A stretch of DNA of 9,465 nt. Origin: Candidatus Bathyarchaeota archaeon. GTDB taxonomy: Archaea > Thermoproteota > Bathyarchaeia > Bathyarchaeales > Bathyarchaeaceae. Position numbers and translations under genes: made by a program. Below are positions 1 through 6,001 of the stretch, piece by piece (position 1 is the stretch's first letter; the number at the start of each line of letters is the position of its first letter). The notes beneath the pieces are model-generated. The model was not told the DNA's origin, did not search any database, and was given only the letters and a program-made list of their open reading frames with translations. The stretch spans positions 1 to 9,465 of the forward strand of contig QMYO01000043.1 in assembly GCA_003662715.1 (NCBI GenBank). Reading direction: 5' to 3'.

Positions 1-40
1 GATTTTTCAGTTTTAACAGATGCTCTCAAATGTCGGTAGG

Positions 41-50
41 TTTAAATTAT
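41..50 (+). promoter_or_regulatory. TATA-like box of the tRNA-Leu gene
   Basis: The A/T-only stretch TTTAAATTAT lies 24-33 nt before the first base of the mature tRNA at 74. That is the usual distance of an archaeal TATA box from a start site just ahead of a tRNA. It is followed by more A/T-rich sequence. The assignment rests on position and composition only. Confidence 0.5.
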
Positions 51-73
51 TATTTTTCAATTTGAAACATTGG

Positions 74-191
74 GCGGCGGTAGCCAAGCCAGGTCAAAGG
101 CGGAGGACTCAAGATCGGGTGTTGGCTTATTAAGCCCCTATGAGCCATCCTCTCCCGTAGGGGTTCGCCGGTTCGAATCCGGCCCGCCGCA
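74..191 (+). tRNA. tRNA-Leu(CAA), intron-containing
   Basis: The full cloverleaf can be folded by eye. The acceptor stem GCGGCGG (74-80) pairs perfectly with CCGCCGC (184-190), and the discriminator base is A191, as expected for leucine. The D stem is GCC (83-85)/GGC (99-101). The anticodon stem is GAGGA (103-107)/TCCTC (148-152), with anticodon CAA at 110-112. A long class II variable arm, TCCC-GTA-GGGG, lies at 153-163. The T arm has stem GCCGG/CCGGC around TTCGAAT (167-183). The long variable arm and A discriminator favour Leu over Ser, and CAA reads UUG. The 3' CCA is not encoded; the next bases are TCA. An intron interrupts the anticodon loop after position 37. T-runs at 195-198 and 201-204 may help termination. 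Confidence 0.96.
114..146 (+). other. 33-nt tRNA intron at canonical position 37/38 with bulge-helix-bulge motif
   Basis: After G113 (tRNA position 37) the anticodon loop continues only at A147 (position 38), leaving 33 nt between. The splice region folds as a strict bulge-helix-bulge. A four-base-pair central helix, CTCA (108-111) with TGAG (141-144), separates a three-base bulge A112-G113/A114 from a three-base bulge C145-C146/A147. Both cuts fall after the second bulge base. Inside the intron GGCTT (124-128) pairs with AAGCC (132-136) over a three-base loop. This is the substrate form for the archaeal tRNA splicing endonuclease. Confidence 0.93.
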
Positions 192-278
192 TCATTTTAG
201 TTTTGAAAGGATGTACAGAGCGTATAAGACATATGTTGAAAAGAGGGAGAAAGAGACTCATGGGTTTGGAGAAGTTTC

Positions 279-292
279 TATAAGTTATATTT
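279..292 (+). promoter_or_regulatory. Possible TATA-like promoter of the EF-Tu-domain-II-like gene
   Basis: The A/T-rich stretch around TATAAGTTATATTT ends about 46 nt before the UUG start at 339. A start site 25 nt downstream would leave a leader of roughly 20-25 nt, enough to hold the GAGGTG ribosome binding site. The support is position and composition only. Confidence 0.35.
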
Positions 293-325
293 AGTGCATT
301 GGTTTAATTATAATCATGCAGAAGT

Positions 326-331
326 GAGGTG
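326..331 (+). promoter_or_regulatory. Ribosome binding site that sets a UUG start at 339
   Basis: GAGGTG lies exactly 7 nt before TTG at 339. A longer reading begins with GTG at 294, but that start has no Shine-Dalgarno sequence and adds 15 residues upstream of where the protein family normally begins. Confidence 0.7.
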
Positions 332-338
332 GAAACAT

Positions 339-596
339 TTGAGTGAAGAACTTCAAGAGGTTGGAAAGGTGACGCATTTTTTCGCAAGGATAAGTGTGGC
401 GGTTGTAGAGTTGAAGGCTCCGATCTCGGTTGGCGACAGAATCATCATTAAAGGACCAACCACAAATCTTGAACAAACCGTAGAGTCTATGGAGATAGAG
501 CACGAAAAAGTGGCAAGAGCAGAGGCGGGACAAAGCATTGGGCTGAAAGTAAACGATCGTGTTAGAGAAAACGACGTAGTCTATAAGGTTTCTTAA
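339..596 (+). CDS. Small EF-Tu domain II-like protein (translation elongation factor-like)
   Basis: The product is 85 residues and begins MSEELQEVGKVTHFFARI. The segment GKVTHFFARISVAVVEL (residues 9-25), then SVGDRIIIKGPTT (about 30-42) and ESMEIEH (49-55), reads as a single beta-barrel of the EF-Tu domain II type, the OB-like module that follows the GTPase domain in translation factors. There is no GTPase domain, so this is a stand-alone barrel. Free-standing versions of about 85 residues occur in many archaea and bacteria, sometimes near U32-peptidase-type genes. Their function is not established; RNA or tRNA-end binding is a guess from the fold. The start is UUG, chosen for its GAGGTG site 7 nt upstream and its fit to the family N-terminus. 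The gene follows the tRNA gene on the same strand. The family call is firm, but the role is unknown. Confidence 0.85.
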   Translation: MSEELQEVGKVTHFFARISVAVVELKAPISVGDRIIIKGPTTNLEQTVESMEIEHEKVARAEAGQSIGLKVNDRVRENDVVYKVS

Positions 597-694
597 AATC
601 AACCACGAAGAAACAGCGAATAAATGAATTTCAGAAAAAGTTTAATCAAGAAATTAGTTGAACCCCTAACAAACATGAGGAAGGAGTAGGCATC

Positions 695-921
695 TTGGAG
701 AAGGCTTAAACAAGTAGGTGAAAAGGTGCCATCCAGCCTTATTAACCTAGAGGATTTTCCAGCCACAAAAAAGTATGTTTATTTAAATGCAGCATCCATC
801 TCTTTGCGCAGTCGCTTGGTCCCTCGACTTCTAACGGGGCGACAACGTGGTCACCACGGACATGGAATTTCCAAGTATGGCCTATCTTTGGATGAGAATT
901 AGGACAGAGAAAGACACATGA
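695..921 (+). pseudogene. Decayed N-terminal remnant of a class V aminotransferase / cysteine desulfurase-like gene
   Basis: Two short blocks carry recognisable family sequence in different frames. In frame from 726 the DNA reads LINLEDFPATKKYVYLNAAS (738-797), the usual N-terminus of PLP-dependent class V aminotransferases. From 808, one frame over, it reads AVAWSLDF, an in-frame TAA at 832-834, then RGDNVVTTDMEFPSMAYLW (835-891), the GD-x-VVTT-D-x-EFPS region that normally lies some 60-80 residues further on. The intervening sequence is therefore deleted, the frame is broken and a stop interrupts it. A former start is still visible: AAGGAG (681-686) 8 nt before TTG at 695, which opens a frame that stops after four codons, indicating another small frameshift. 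The reading ends at TGA 919-921, so the PLP lysine half is absent. The residue identities are read by eye. Confidence 0.8.
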
Positions 922-925
922 ACAT

Positions 926-1930
926 CTATGTGTTTCCTGAGAGAATTCTTTCGTAAGGGTCATCCGCTTTTTTTGGAAACAATGTTTCCTTTCCATTTTT
1001 CATGAGGATACGGCGCATATTTTTCGTAAAAAAACCTAAGAACCTTGCTTCGACGTTATGTTGATGTAAAGCTTCCTCAACTCTGTCTTTGGCTTCGGGG
1101 CTAACAGCGGCTAAAATTGTGCCTGTGGAGGACATAGACAATACTTGTTCATCTGATAGCTGGAAATATTCTTGTAATGTGTGTACTTCTTTTGGAATTT
1201 GAATTTTCTCCAATTCTATTTTGAAGCCAACTTTAGAGGCTTCAGCCATCTCGTTTAGAGTTGCTGTTAAACCTCCTTCTGTAGCGTCGTGCATGGCATG
1301 GACGCCCTCTATATCAGCGAGTAATAATGCTTCCTTCACGCAGCTCTGCAGGCTAACAAGCTTTGCAAGTTCTTGTGTTCTTTGAGCTCCAAACAGTCTT
1401 TCAGCTAAGGCTTTGTGTGTTAATGTAAAGTTGGCAACTATCTCTAGACCGATGGGCTTGATACATAATATATAATCCTCAGGTTTGGCACCGCCAGGCG
1501 TTATCAGTTTGTCTTTATCAACAACACCATAGGCTGTACATACTCCAAGCAGTGTTGACAAGCCTTCATAGGTTCCAGTGTGCCCCGTTACAATAGCCAT
1601 TCCAAGCTCATCAGCGGCGCTACATGCTTGCTTCATGATTCTATAGAAAACTGTGGGTTCAGTTGATGGAGGACCTAAAAGATTTATGGTGCAGAATTCC
1701 GCTTTGGCTCCAAACAACGCTATGTCAGATGCCACGTAATGAATCAGAAGCCATCCGAACCATGCTTCTGGAACTCCGATACAGGGGTCTGTTGAAACAA
1801 CTAGGTACTTATCCCCATCTATTAGGTGAACGCCTGAGTCAAATCCTGGCAAAGGCGGAACAATAACTCTTGAATCTTTCTTGATGTAGCTGAGCAGTTT
1901 CTTAAGGTTTTCAGTAGGAAGTTTTCCCAT
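926..1930 (-). CDS. AIR synthase-related protein (HypE/ThiL-like fold), third gene of the thiamine operon
   Basis: From ATG at 1930 the product is 334 residues, a normal length for the PurM/HypE/ThiL/SelD superfamily of ATP-dependent enzymes. The N-terminal AIRS domain shows PGFDSGVHL (28-36), VVSTD (44-48, whose Asp is a typical Mg-ATP ligand), ASDIALFGA (67-75) and VTGHTGTYEG (114-123), in the place of the GGDT/GDTK motif of relatives. The C-terminal domain has MHDATEGGL (213-221), very like HypE. HypE's C-terminal carrier cysteine motif is missing: the protein ends DDPYERILSGNT, so hydrogenase maturation is unlikely. A longer reading to 1996 runs into the upstream gene and lacks a ribosome site; ATG 1930 has AAGGTT nearby and lies 14 nt after the upstream stop. 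Co-transcription with thiT behind a TPP riboswitch makes a ThiL-like kinase role attractive, but the substrate is not shown by the sequence. Confidence 0.82.
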   Translation of the reverse strand: MGKLPTENLKKLLSYIKKDSRVIVPPLPGFDSGVHLIDGDKYLVVSTDPCIGVPEAWFGWLLIHYVASDIALFGAKAEFCTINLLGPPSTEPTVFYRIMKQACSAADELGMAIVTGHTGTYEGLSTLLGVCTAYGVVDKDKLITPGGAKPEDYILCIKPIGLEIVANFTLTHKALAERLFGAQRTQELAKLVSLQSCVKEALLLADIEGVHAMHDATEGGLTATLNEMAEASKVGFKIELEKIQIPKEVHTLQEYFQLSDEQVLSMSSTGTILAAVSPEAKDRVEEALHQHNVEARFLGFFTKNMRRILMKNGKETLFPKKADDPYERILSGNT

Positions 1931-1944
1931 TTTGCAGAACCTTG

Positions 1945-2655
1945 CTATTTTCTTAGAAGTTCGATGCCTTTGCTGGTTATTTTGAAGGGAACCCACTCAA
2001 GAGGGTGTTCGCATCCTTCCATCTTCACTATTCGTAGTTCCCTTCGGCATGTTTCTTCGTTAAATCGGAAAAGAAAGATATTATGGGCTTTGTTTAGGTC
2101 TAAATCTGTGGCTCGCTGAGTTGCAACATCTTTTTGTGTTGCTGCTGTCATGACATCAATATTAACGATGTTGTCGAAATGACACCAATTAATGGTCCAA
2201 TCTTCCACAGGCTCCATATATTTCAAATCATAGAGGGAGAATATTTGTTCGCTGAAGTCTCCAGCTGCAAATCGCGTTACGTGTTTTTCTGAAAGCAATC
2301 TGTCAATGCGTTTCATTTCTTCAAAATCATCAAGGCTAAAGTATATGACTTTCGAGTCTCGCGGATAGGGTTCAAAATGGGGAAAGGCTTGTATGGCAAT
2401 GAATTTCCCCGCCTTCTCGTAAGGTTCTATGTCCCATCCAAACGATTTAAAATAGTCTCTCAGTCGCGGAAACGGTTTATCCATAACGTCAAAGGCAACT
2501 GTTTCTCCCTCTTGTAACCCTTGCCAAAGAAACTGCATAGCAAAAACGGTTTTCCCAGTGCCCGGAGGACCATAAAGAATGTTCCGCGAACCAGAAGCGA
2601 TTCCACCGCCTATCAATTCGTCGAGTCCTTTTATTCCAGTTTTAAGCTTCACCAT
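1945..2655 (-). CDS. KaiC-like RecA-superfamily ATPase, second gene of the thiamine operon
   Basis: The product is 236 residues. It opens with the family signature TGIKGLDELIGGGIASGS (6-23), followed by a perfect Walker A loop, GPPGTGKT (29-36). The C-terminus is also typical: ELRIVKMEGCEHPLEWVPF (206-224) followed by KITSKGIELL. The middle is unusual. Where KaiC-like proteins carry acidic catalytic residues after the second strand, this one reads VAFDVMDKP (53-61). No standard Walker B strand (hydrophobic run then Asp-Ser) is evident; NIVNIDVMTAAT (162-173) is the nearest candidate. ATP binding is likely, while hydrolysis or switching by the KaiC mechanism is uncertain. The gene starts 12 nt after the thiT stop and ends 14 nt before the AIR-synthase-like gene, so all three should share one mRNA. 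Its role in thiamine metabolism, if any, is inferred from this context only. Confidence 0.85.
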   Translation of the reverse strand: MVKLKTGIKGLDELIGGGIASGSRNILYGPPGTGKTVFAMQFLWQGLQEGETVAFDVMDKPFPRLRDYFKSFGWDIEPYEKAGKFIAIQAFPHFEPYPRDSKVIYFSLDDFEEMKRIDRLLSEKHVTRFAAGDFSEQIFSLYDLKYMEPVEDWTINWCHFDNIVNIDVMTAATQKDVATQRATDLDLNKAHNIFLFRFNEETCRRELRIVKMEGCEHPLEWVPFKITSKGIELLRK

Positions 2656-2667
2656 CGTATATGTCTC

Positions 2668-3192
2668 TTACAAGAAGATTTTCAGTAATTTGCTTTCATG
2701 TAGCAAAAATACTATGTAGATGCTTATCACGAGTTCAGGTAGCAAATAGCTTCCATTATATATCATGGAGTAAACTGCAGGATGCATCCCTTCAGGTGCA
2801 AAACTAGCAAAGAAAATTATGCCTGAAAGAAAGTGCGCTAGAAATCGTCCAGCTAAACCTACATTTACACCGATAAATGGGCGGTTCTGGAAGAACCCTG
2901 CAAGCCCAAGCATACCAAAAGCAATGGGATAGTCAAGCAACACTTGAGCGGGATGGAATATGAAGGGCTCAACTACTAATTGGACAAGACCATAGACTGC
3001 GGCAGCAAATAACCCTATCTTCGCTCCTCTTCTAAGTGCTAGCCAAAGGATTGGCACCATTGACCCAGCAGTTACTGATCCGCCTTGTGGGAGACTGAAT
3101 AATTTGATGTAACTTAGTGCGGTTGCAAGGGCAACAAAAGAAGCAACCTCTCCAATAATCTTAGTTGAGAATCGAACATTACTTTTACTCAT
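2668..3192 (-). CDS. thiT: ThiT, thiamine-binding S component of an ECF transporter
   Basis: The product is 174 residues and strongly hydrophobic, with about six membrane segments, the size and shape of the ThiT (YuaJ) family. ThiT captures thiamine outside the cell and releases it inside when combined with an energy-coupling module (two ATPases and EcfT); none of those partners is encoded here. Family landmarks include LFSLPQGGSVTAGSMVPI (31-48), QVLLDYPIAFGMLGLAGF (83-100), FLSGIIFFASFAPEG (121-135) and IYNGSYLLPE (144-153). The start is ATG 3192, which has GGAGG 7 nt upstream. A longer reading to 3249 would translate through the riboswitch and is rejected. A TPP riboswitch immediately upstream confirms the substrate independently of the protein family. 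It is the first gene of the operon with the KaiC-like and AIR-synthase-like genes. Confidence 0.93.
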   Translation of the reverse strand: MSKSNVRFSTKIIGEVASFVALATALSYIKLFSLPQGGSVTAGSMVPILWLALRRGAKIGLFAAAVYGLVQLVVEPFIFHPAQVLLDYPIAFGMLGLAGFFQNRPFIGVNVGLAGRFLAHFLSGIIFFASFAPEGMHPAVYSMIYNGSYLLPELVISIYIVFLLHESKLLKIFL

Positions 3193-3199
3193 GTTTTTT

Positions 3200-3290
3200 C
3201 CTCCGCCAGTATTACCTGGATCAGGTTCAAACGGTCGACGGTCAAACAACCGTCCTCTCAGCCGGGTTACGCCCAGCTCCCGTCAATTCC
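3200..3290 (-). promoter_or_regulatory. TPP (THI-element) riboswitch controlling thiT
   Basis: On the minus strand all conserved blocks of the thiamine pyrophosphate aptamer are present in order. ACGGGAGC (3283-3276) opens P2. P3 is GCTGGG (3277-3272)/CCCGGC (3266-3261), followed by the conserved CTGAGAG. An optional extra hairpin GACGG (3254-3250)/CCGTC (3241-3237) comes next, then CCGT (3234-3231), which closes P2 with ACGG (3283-3280). The sequence continues TTGAACCTGATCC, and P5 is CCAG (3219-3216)/CTGG (3209-3206). It ends in GCGGAGG. The CCT of CCTGATC (3225-3223) can pair with AGG (3202-3200) to form P4. That AGG is also part of the thiT ribosome binding site GGAGG (3204-3200), 7 nt before the ATG. 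TPP binding should therefore block translation initiation directly. Confidence 0.95.
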
Positions 3291-3319
3291 TAATTAACCC
3301 AATTAAAGAAGTCTTTTAG

Positions 3320-3330
3320 TATATAATTTT
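3320..3330 (-). promoter_or_regulatory. TATA-like box of the thiT operon
   Basis: Read on the minus strand the sequence is AAAATTATATA. A start site about 25 nt downstream would fall near 3298-3300, just before the first helix of the riboswitch. The transcript would thus begin almost at the aptamer, a sensible arrangement. No other strong A/T box lies nearby on this strand. Confidence 0.6.
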
Positions 3331-3458
3331 ATCGCTACAAAACGAGCTTGAATTTTCCGCCTTGGCATACGGATAGGCTTAAGATTCTTTTCTTTAGTGG
3401 CTCATAGGCTCGAATTCTTAAAGAATAGAAGGATTAGCCTTATTGCCCTAGTTAAGGA

Positions 3459-3474
3459 TAATTATTATTTATTT
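3459..3474 (+). promoter_or_regulatory. TATA-like promoter region of valS
   Basis: The 16-bp run of A and T, TAATTATTATTTATTT, lies 55-70 nt before the valS ATG. A start about 25 nt downstream would give a leader near 30 nt. The leader has only a weak purine tract (AAGGG near 3512-3516), not at ideal spacing. The rest of 3331-3528 shows no gene. Confidence 0.5.
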
Positions 3475-3528
3475 GAGTGGTTATTTCCTATCCATAACCA
3501 TATCTTTAGCTAAGGGCTGATTTACTCT

Positions 3529-5982
3529 ATGAAAGCGCTTCCCAAAAGATGCGATATCCTTCAGATAGAGGAGAAGTGGCAAAAGCTATGGGAAGAGATG
3601 GGCATCTATCGCTTTAATTGGAAAGATGTTGAAAGTCCTACCTACAGCATCGACACGCCTCCACCTTACCCTTCGGGTGATTTTCACATGGGAAATGTCC
3701 TGAACTGGACCTACTTCGACATTGTGGCAAGATTCAAGCGTATGAGAGGATACAATGTTTATTTTCCTCAAGGATGGGACTGTCATGGTCTTCCTACAGA
3801 AGTGGAAACAGAAGCTCAATATAATATCAAAAAGACGGAGGTTCCGCCAGACGAGTTCAGAAAGTTGTGCGAAAGTCTTGTTAATAAATACATTGCTATA
3901 ATGAAAAAAGCCATCATCCGCCTTGGATGCTCCATCGACTGGACAACCGAATACAAAACCATGGACCCTGACTACTGGAGAAGAACCCAGCTCTCCTTCA
4001 TCCTCCTCTACAAGAAAGGATTCATCTACCAAGGAACCCACCCCATCAACTGGTGCCCCCGCTGTGAAACAGCCATAGCTGACGCTGAGGTGGAGCATGA
4101 AACAAGGGAGGGAACCCTGCATTATATACAATTTAAGTTGGCGGACAAAAAATCCTTAACCATAGCCACCACCCGTCCAGAACTCTTACCAGCATGCGTA
4201 ACCGTGGCTGTGCACCCCAACGATGAACGATATCAACAATACATTGGAAAAGAAATCGCTGTACCTCTTACTAAAAGAAAAGTGAAAATCATTCCAGAGG
4301 ACACGGTGGACCCCGCCTTCGGAACCGGCGTCGTGATGATATGTACCTACGGCGACAAGGCAGACGTAAAATGCGTGGCGAAACACAACTTACCCGTCAT
4401 TATGTGTATTACTGAAACAGGTAAAATGAACGAAAACGCTGGAAAATACGCTGGATTAACAGTTAAAGAAGCCAAGAAAGCTGTGGCAAAGGACCTAGAA
4501 AAGGAAGGCTTGTTAGAAAAAACTGAGAGCATCCAACAAGAAGTCGGAGTTTGCTGGAGATGTAAAACCCCCGTTGAAATCCTTGAACGAAAACAATGGT
4601 TCATGAAAACCAGAGCATTAACCAACGAAGTTGAGAAAAACGCCCTAGAAATCACATGGTACCCAGACTACATGAAGACACGCCTAATCGACTGGGCAAA
4701 ATCACTTGACTGGGACTGGGTGATCTCCCGACAAAGAGTCTTCGCTACCCCCATCCCCATCTGGTACTGTGCAAAGTGTGAAGAAACTATCCTTGCAGAG
4801 CCCAACTGGGTTCCTATAGACCCTAGAATAGAGAAACCTAAAATAGAAAAGTGCCCAAAATGCGGCTCCACTAGTTTCATTCCTGAAAAAGACGTGCTGG
4901 ACACATGGTTTGACTCCTCCATCACATGTGCCGTTCACGCAGGCTGGCCTGACCGAAAAGATTGGCACAGACTCTTTCCAGCTAGTTTACATCCTTCAGG
5001 AGCCGATATTATCCGCACATGGGCATATTACCTCATGGTTCGACATCTTGCGCTGTTTAATGAGAAGCCATACAATAGCTGTTTGATCAACGGCATGGTT
5101 CTTGGAAGCGATGGCAGAAAGATGAGTAAGTCGCTAGGTAACTACGTGGCAACTCCCACCGTCTTCAGTAAATATGGAGCTGATGCCACCCGACAGTGGG
5201 CAGCGAGTGGAGGAGCAACTGGCTCAGACATACCTTTCCGCAAGCCAGATGTAGAATACGGATGGAGATTCCTCATCAAATTGTGGAACGTTGCTCGTTT
5301 CGCCATTCAACATCTACAAGATTACGTGCCACAGAAAAAGGTGGAGTTAGAACTCTTAGACAGATGGCTACTCAGCAAGCTGGAAAGAGTTACCAAAACG
5401 GTAACTGAAGCTTTTGAAAATTGCCAATTCAACATAGCAACTGATGAAACTCGAAACTTCACGTGGCATATATTTTGTGATCACTACATTGAGGCTATAA
5501 AACATCGGCTGTACCAACCCGAAAAGTATGGAGAAGGAAAAAAGGTTGCTGCTCAATACACTCTTTATACTGCCATTTACCGAATACTACAGCTTCTCGC
5601 GCCAGTTTCCCCTCACATAACTGAAGAAATATACCAAGCTATGTATGCAACAGACAAGAAACACAAGAGCATTCACGTTTCTAACTGGCCTACCGTAGAG
5701 GAGGAGAAAATAGATAATGAGGTGGAGCGGCAGGGCGACATGCTCATGGCGGTGATAAGCGCTGTGAGGAGAGAAAAGGCGGAGAGAAGGATGCCGTTAA
5801 ACGCGCCTATCAAGAAACTGACGATTTACGCTGGAACCAAAGAAGATGCGCATGTTTTGAATCAGGTGATTGCGGATGTTGAAGGTACATGCAAAGCAGA
5901 GAAGATTGAAATATTGCCGGAGAAAGGTGAGGGCAAGGAAGTGCAAGAGTACCCAAACATTCGTTTTGTCGCCAAGTATTAA
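3529..5982 (+). CDS. valS: Valyl-tRNA synthetase (archaeal type)
   Basis: This cytoplasmic class Ia synthetase of 817 residues charges tRNA-Val and edits misacylated threonine. The HIGH-type motif is HMGN (53-56, within PYPSGDFHMGN) and the KMSKS loop is intact at 531-535 (GRKMSKSLGN). The CP1 editing domain includes TTRPELLPACVTVAVHP, starting at 214. Cysteine pairs for zinc knuckles are at C176/C179, C342/C345, C414/C417 and C442/C445. HPSGADIIRTWAYYLMVR is the standard ValS signature ahead of the catalytic loop. An anticodon-binding helical domain follows (about 600-760). The long C-terminal coiled coil of bacterial ValS is lacking, as usual for the shorter archaeal forms. The ATG at 3529 gives the expected family N-terminus (DILQIEEKWQKLWEE). 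The gene stands alone, divergent from thiT and convergent with the M24 gene. Confidence 0.97.
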   Translation: MKALPKRCDILQIEEKWQKLWEEMGIYRFNWKDVESPTYSIDTPPPYPSGDFHMGNVLNWTYFDIVARFKRMRGYNVYFPQGWDCHGLPTEVETEAQYNIKKTEVPPDEFRKLCESLVNKYIAIMKKAIIRLGCSIDWTTEYKTMDPDYWRRTQLSFILLYKKGFIYQGTHPINWCPRCETAIADAEVEHETREGTLHYIQFKLADKKSLTIATTRPELLPACVTVAVHPNDERYQQYIGKEIAVPLTKRKVKIIPEDTVDPAFGTGVVMICTYGDKADVKCVAKHNLPVIMCITETGKMNENAGKYAGLTVKEAKKAVAKDLEKEGLLEKTESIQQEVGVCWRCKTPVEILERKQWFMKTRALTNEVEKNALEITWYPDYMKTRLIDWAKSLDWDWVISRQRVFATPIPIWYCAKCEETILAEPNWVPIDPRIEKPKIEKCPKCGSTSFIPEKDVLDTWFDSSITCAVHAGWPDRKDWHRLFPASLHPSGADIIRTWAYYLMVRHLALFNEKPYNSCLINGMVLGSDGRKMSKSLGNYVATPTVFSKYGADATRQWAASGGATGSDIPFRKPDVEYGWRFLIKLWNVARFAIQHLQDYVPQKKVELELLDRWLLSKLERVTKTVTEAFENCQFNIATDETRNFTWHIFCDHYIEAIKHRLYQPEKYGEGKKVAAQYTLYTAIYRILQLLAPVSPHITEEIYQAMYATDKKHKSIHVSNWPTVEEEKIDNEVERQGDMLMAVISAVRREKAERRMPLNAPIKKLTIYAGTKEDAHVLNQVIADVEGTCKAEKIEILPEKGEGKEVQEYPNIRFVAKY

Positions 5983-6001
5983 CTGTGAAACAGCATCGTC
6001 A

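Noticed and set aside
70..294. 74-codon plus-strand reading frame
   Set aside because: It runs straight through the tRNA-Leu gene. Its tail (ATG at 211, 27 codons) has a purine run touching the ATG with no spacer and no recognisable sequence.
294..338. GTG-initiated longer N-terminus of the EF-Tu-domain-II-like protein
   Set aside because: There is no ribosome site ahead of GTG 294, and the added residues do not fit the family. The TTG at 339 has a well-spaced GAGGTG.
742..996. 84-codon minus-strand frame opposite the aminotransferase remnant
   Set aside because: It overlaps the end of the AIR-synthase-like gene in another frame and is antisense to the pseudogene blocks, which carry family sequence.
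1931..1996. 22-residue N-terminal extension of the AIR-synthase-like protein
   Set aside because: It would overlap the coding end of the KaiC-like gene, and the extension is not hydrophobic or domain-like. ATG 1930 fits the family better.
3193..3249. 19-residue N-terminal extension of ThiT
   Set aside because: Those codons lie inside the TPP aptamer and the ribosome binding site of the ATG at 3192.
3586..4968. Several long minus-strand frames opposite valS
   Set aside because: They have no recognisable motifs and mirror the codon pattern of a strongly supported gene on the other strand.
5985..5995. CTGT-GAA-ACAG mini-hairpin between valS and the M24 gene
   Set aside because: A four-base stem is too short to call a terminator, and it is not followed by a T-run on either strand.
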